Positions 4,775 through 6,880 of a stretch of DNA of 6,880 nucleotides are shown piece by piece. The translations under genes and the position numbers were made by a program. The notes beneath the pieces were generated by a model. It saw only the letters and a list, made by a program, of their open reading frames with translations. It was not told the DNA's origin and did not search any database. Location: the NCBI GenBank assembly GCA_041744375.1, contig JBGTLA010000098.1, forward strand, positions 1-6,880. The letters are read 5' to 3'. How positions within the stretch are numbered: position 1 is the first letter of the stretch; the number at the start of each line of letters is the position of its first letter. This DNA is from JBGTLA01 sp041744375. Its GTDB lineage: Bacteria; Actinomycetota; Acidimicrobiia; Spongiisociales; ZC4RG35.

Positions 4775-6178
4775 TCACCGCTGCAGAAACACCGGGTACT
4801 CGCGGATATCGATGCGACTTCCATCCCGGGCCGACTCGGCCCACACGATCAACGCTCCCCGCTGGGACCGGTCCACGTCGTAGTGGATGGTGAAGTCGAA
4901 CGGGGCCCACTCCACCCCCGAACCCGACATGGCGAAACCTTCGGCGATGATGAGTCCGTCGGCGTCGGTCAGGGCGTACTGGAAGGTCGCCTCGAACACC
5001 AGTGCCATGCCGGTGACCCGCAACGGATTGGGAGCGGGCCCACCGTAGATGGGATTCTCGACCGATACGGCCGCCTGGAACCGGAGGTAATCGTCTCGGG
5101 TCACAGGCCGGAGCACGGCGTCACCCTCATCGGTCGGAACGGCCACCTGCGTCCCATCCTGGCGGAACTGGACGGCGGACACGCTGTCGAATCGTGTCAG
5201 CGTGAACACCACCTGGGCCACCGCCATGGTGGTGGCCGCTGAGGCCTCGTCGGCGGCGAAATCGCTCGTCAGGTCCACGGTGGCGGTTTCCCCGACGATG
5301 ACTACGGAGTTCAACTCGGTGCCGGCGGGGATGGCAGTGCTCAAAGCCGGGATCGAGTTCGCCTCGTCGGAGGTCGGTCCTTCCAACAGCGACTCCATCG
5401 TTGCCCGGGCGATCGTTGACTCCTCGGCGACCCGCCTGTGCACGGGTGCCAGGAACGGACCCGTCCGGTTGGGATGGCCGGCCTCGTCGATGAAGAAGTA
5501 GGGGGCGATCTCCATGACCGGAGGCGGTGTCCGCGCTTGGAGGCCGAGAGCGCGGCCGAGGAAGGAAGCCATCTGGTCTCGCAGCACCAGGTCGCCGGGG
5601 CAGAACCGATCGTTGGCGGGCGGGTTGCAGCCCAGGGTGACACCGGCAGTGCGGAGCCGGTCGATGTCGGTGGCGAACACCGAACCTTCGGTGTCGATGA
5701 ACAGGTCACCGCCCCCGTCGTCGGTGTAGCCGAAGCCTCGCACCAAGAACGCTGCCATCTGGCCGCGGGTCACGAAGTCGTCGGGGCAAAATCGATCGTT
5801 TTCGGGTGGGTTGCACCCGCGGGTGATATCGGCTGCCGCCAAGGCGTTGATGTCACCTTCGAAGATCGAGTCGTCGTCGTCCCCGAAGAAGTCGTCACCG
5901 GCCCCCGCCAGGTTCAGGGCCCGGTTCAAGAAAGCGGCCATCTCCCCCCGGGTGACCGGGTCGGTGGGACAGTAGCGGTCGTTGGCGGGCGGGTTGCATC
6001 CCCGGGTCACGCCCTCTTCGGCGATCGCCTCGATGTACCCCTCATGGACGTTGTCGTCGTCGTCGACGAAAGTGCCCCCGGGGGGGAGCTCTGCGCCTGC
6101 CCCGGCTGCCATCGTCGCCACCATGAGCATGGCCAGCAGGCCCACGGCCCCTCCACGCTCTGTCATACGACGAATCAT
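4775..6178 (-). CDS. Secreted surface protein: three SLH repeats + GerMN + Gmad2 domains
   Basis: This 467-residue protein has a Sec-type signal peptide at 1-29 (basic start, hydrophobic core AVGLLAMLMVATMAAGA, likely cleavage near AGAGA-E). Three S-layer homology repeats follow at about 36-90, 97-150 and 158-212. Each has the form F-D-acidic cluster, G(V/I)T-GCNPPxNDR(Y/F)CP, then R-x-(E/Q)MA-x-FL. Each carries a Cys pair (61/70, 122/131, 184/193), probably a disulfide outside the cell. After a Pro linker, residues about 226-365 are a GerMN domain (YFFIDEAG, then LLEGPTSDE, then VDLTSDF). Residues about 370-465 are a Gmad2 Ig-like domain (ENPIYGGPAPNPLRVTG ending in REYPVFL). SLH repeats normally anchor proteins to cell-wall polymers; GerMN and Gmad2 were named from spore germination proteins but occur widely in non-sporulating bacteria, with no known enzyme activity. 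The start is backed by GAGGAG ten bases upstream (6189-6194); Met5 is an alternative. Confidence 0.88.
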   Translation of the reverse strand: MIRRMTERGGAVGLLAMLMVATMAAGAGAELPPGGTFVDDDDNVHEGYIEAIAEEGVTRGCNPPANDRYCPTDPVTRGEMAAFLNRALNLAGAGDDFFGDDDDSIFEGDINALAAADITRGCNPPENDRFCPDDFVTRGQMAAFLVRGFGYTDDGGGDLFIDTEGSVFATDIDRLRTAGVTLGCNPPANDRFCPGDLVLRDQMASFLGRALGLQARTPPPVMEIAPYFFIDEAGHPNRTGPFLAPVHRRVAEESTIARATMESLLEGPTSDEANSIPALSTAIPAGTELNSVVIVGETATVDLTSDFAADEASAATTMAVAQVVFTLTRFDSVSAVQFRQDGTQVAVPTDEGDAVLRPVTRDDYLRFQAAVSVENPIYGGPAPNPLRVTGMALVFEATFQYALTDADGLIIAEGFAMSGSGVEWAPFDFTIHYDVDRSQRGALIVWAESARDGSRIDIREYPVFLQR

Positions 6179-6217
6179 GTTCGCTCAGCTCCTCTCGGTT
6201 TCTCTCCTCCTCACCCG

Positions 6218-6247
6218 AATGTAGCTCACCAGCGAATTGAGTGATAA
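6218..6247 (-). promoter_or_regulatory. Putative promoter of the SLH-GerMN gene
   Basis: On the minus strand TTATCA (6242-6247) is followed after 18 bases by TACATT (6218-6223). Transcription would begin near 6211, giving a UTR of about 33 bases that contains the ribosome binding site. This stretch is AT-rich compared with its surroundings. The -35 match is only partial. Confidence 0.4.
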
Positions 6248-6266
6248 GAAATCAACGAAAGCGCCT

Positions 6267-6284
6267 CCCCGCGACGCTCCGGGG
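6267..6284 (-). terminator. Weak hairpin downstream of the PEP mutase family gene
   Basis: On the minus strand CCCCG (6284-6280) pairs with CGGGG (6271-6267) across an eight-base loop. A few bases later come CTTTCG and then TTGATTTCTT. It is placed about 70 bases past the enzyme's stop and before the next promoter. The stem is only five pairs, so this is tentative. Nothing else is evident in 6285-6354. Confidence 0.22.
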
Positions 6285-6354
6285 CACCATCCCCCCGCCC
6301 GACCCGTCCTTGCCTACCCGCCGTTTCCGTTGTGCGTGGCCCGCCTAAGGTCCG

Positions 6355-6880
6355 TCATCCACCGGCCTTGCCGGCTCCCTGTTCCAGGCCCTCGACCAGG
6401 TCTCGTGTCGAGAGGGCCCCGGCGACGTAGGTGGATGTGCCCTGTTCGAGAAGCTCGCGGCCCGCCCGCTGCAAGGCACCGAAGGCGGCCCGGCTCAGGA
6501 ACCCCCCCGTCGAAACACGCCGTACCCCCACGTCGGAGAGCTGGCTGACCGACGGTCCCACGGCGAAGGCGAGGACGTTGACCGGCGCCTCGGTGGCGGA
6601 CACCACCCGCGCGATCTCGTCGAGGTCAACCAGGCCGGGAGCGTAGAGCACGTCGGCGCCGGCGGCGCGGTAGGCACACAGCCGGGCGATTGTGTCGTCT
6701 AGCCCGCCCGCCCCGTACAAGTGGTTCTCTGCCCGGGCGGTCAGAACCAGGCCTGAACCATGGGCCGCGTCGGCGGCGGCCGCCACACGCTCGGCGGCGA
6801 TGTCGACGGGGTCGATCCGACCGGCGGTCGGATCCCAATCCTCGATGGAACAGCCGGCGGCGCCGGTGGCGGCGATCAGC
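6355..6880 (-). CDS. PEP mutase/isocitrate lyase superfamily enzyme, C-terminal 174 residues (start beyond right edge)
   Basis: The frame stays open from the right edge to the TGA at 6357-6355, so an internal GTG at 6786 is not the start. The visible part begins inside the TIM barrel at LIAATGAAGCSIEDWDP. The SIED acidic motif contributes to Mg2+ and substrate binding in this superfamily. It continues with LTARAENHLYG, GADVLYAPGL, VNVLAF and RRVSTGG, each a characteristic strand end of the barrel. The family includes 2-methylisocitrate lyase, oxaloacetate decarboxylase and PEP phosphonomutase, which make or break C-C or P-C bonds next to a carboxylate. The TARAEN motif, where 2-methylisocitrate lyases usually have ARTDA, suggests the loosely characterised 'isocitrate lyase/PEP mutase family' group. 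The diagnostic catalytic loop lies in the unseen N-terminal half, so the reaction cannot be assigned. Confidence 0.88.
   Translation of the reverse strand, partial: LIAATGAAGCSIEDWDPTAGRIDPVDIAAERVAAAADAAHGSGLVLTARAENHLYGAGGLDDTIARLCAYRAAGADVLYAPGLVDLDEIARVVSATEAPVNVLAFAVGPSVSQLSDVGVRRVSTGGFLSRAAFGALQRAGRELLEQGTSTYVAGALSTRDLVEGLEQGAGKAGG

Noticed and set aside
4280..5242. Plus-strand open frame of 320 codons
   Set aside because: It runs out of frame through the DsrE2 gene and then antisense to the SLH-GerMN gene. Its translation is Arg/His/Gly/Pro-rich with no recognisable fold, as expected for a high-GC shadow frame.
5438..6244. Plus-strand open frame of 268 codons
   Set aside because: It is antisense to the SLH repeats. 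Its repeated GGRVA-type segments mirror the repeats on the other strand, whose translation carries a signal peptide and clear domains.
6355..6786. Complete 143-residue gene starting at GTG 6786
   Set aside because: The frame remains open to the window edge and the upstream residues (AAGCSIEDWDP) are conserved PEP mutase/isocitrate lyase motifs, so the gene is truncated by the window rather than short.

Overview
The window reads as high-GC actinobacterial chromosome. Three signs point, by inference rather than by phylogeny, to the class Acidimicrobiia or a close relative: cell-surface SLH repeats carrying the Cys-paired motif GCNPPxNDR(Y/F)CP, an oleA gene followed by a fused oleB-oleC gene, and an apparently leaderless upstream ORF. 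The layout is ordinary chromosomal, with no mobile element, CRISPR array, tRNA or rRNA.

Left part (1-2340, minus strand): a long-chain olefin biosynthesis operon. OleA, a thiolase-fold enzyme that condenses two fatty acyl-CoAs, overlaps by 4 bp a fused OleB-OleC gene that leaves the window at base 1. The whole alpha/beta-hydrolase half is visible, plus the first part of the AMP-binding half. I read the fusion directly by translating the reverse strand. The reductase oleD is not in view.

Middle (2438-2699, plus strand): a 49-residue two-helix hydrophobic membrane peptide, probably stress-related, with a possible sigma-B-type promoter and a terminator-like hairpin.

Centre (2725-4652, plus strand) is the most interesting part. 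A -10 box lies so close to an ATG that the transcript is probably leaderless. That ATG opens a 19-codon ORF with five Cys codons (MTNLFAPACCCSCPPCGSA), followed by a perfect 11-bp hairpin with a TTTT tail and then a sulfur operon: a CysK/CysM-type cysteine synthase, a TusA sulfur carrier and a DsrE2-like protein. Within the leader, mutually exclusive pairings 1:2, 2:3 and 3:4 can be drawn as in a classical trp-type attenuator. I propose cysteine-responsive transcription attenuation of a cysteine synthesis and sulfur-relay operon.

Right part (4653-6880): convergent on the sulfur operon is a secreted protein with three SLH repeats followed by GerMN and Gmad2 domains. Upstream of it on the same strand is the C-terminal part of a PEP mutase/isocitrate lyase family enzyme, cut by the right edge. 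The long plus-strand frames across 1144-2088 and 4280-6244, and the minus-strand frame across 2658-3677, are antisense shadows of these genes.
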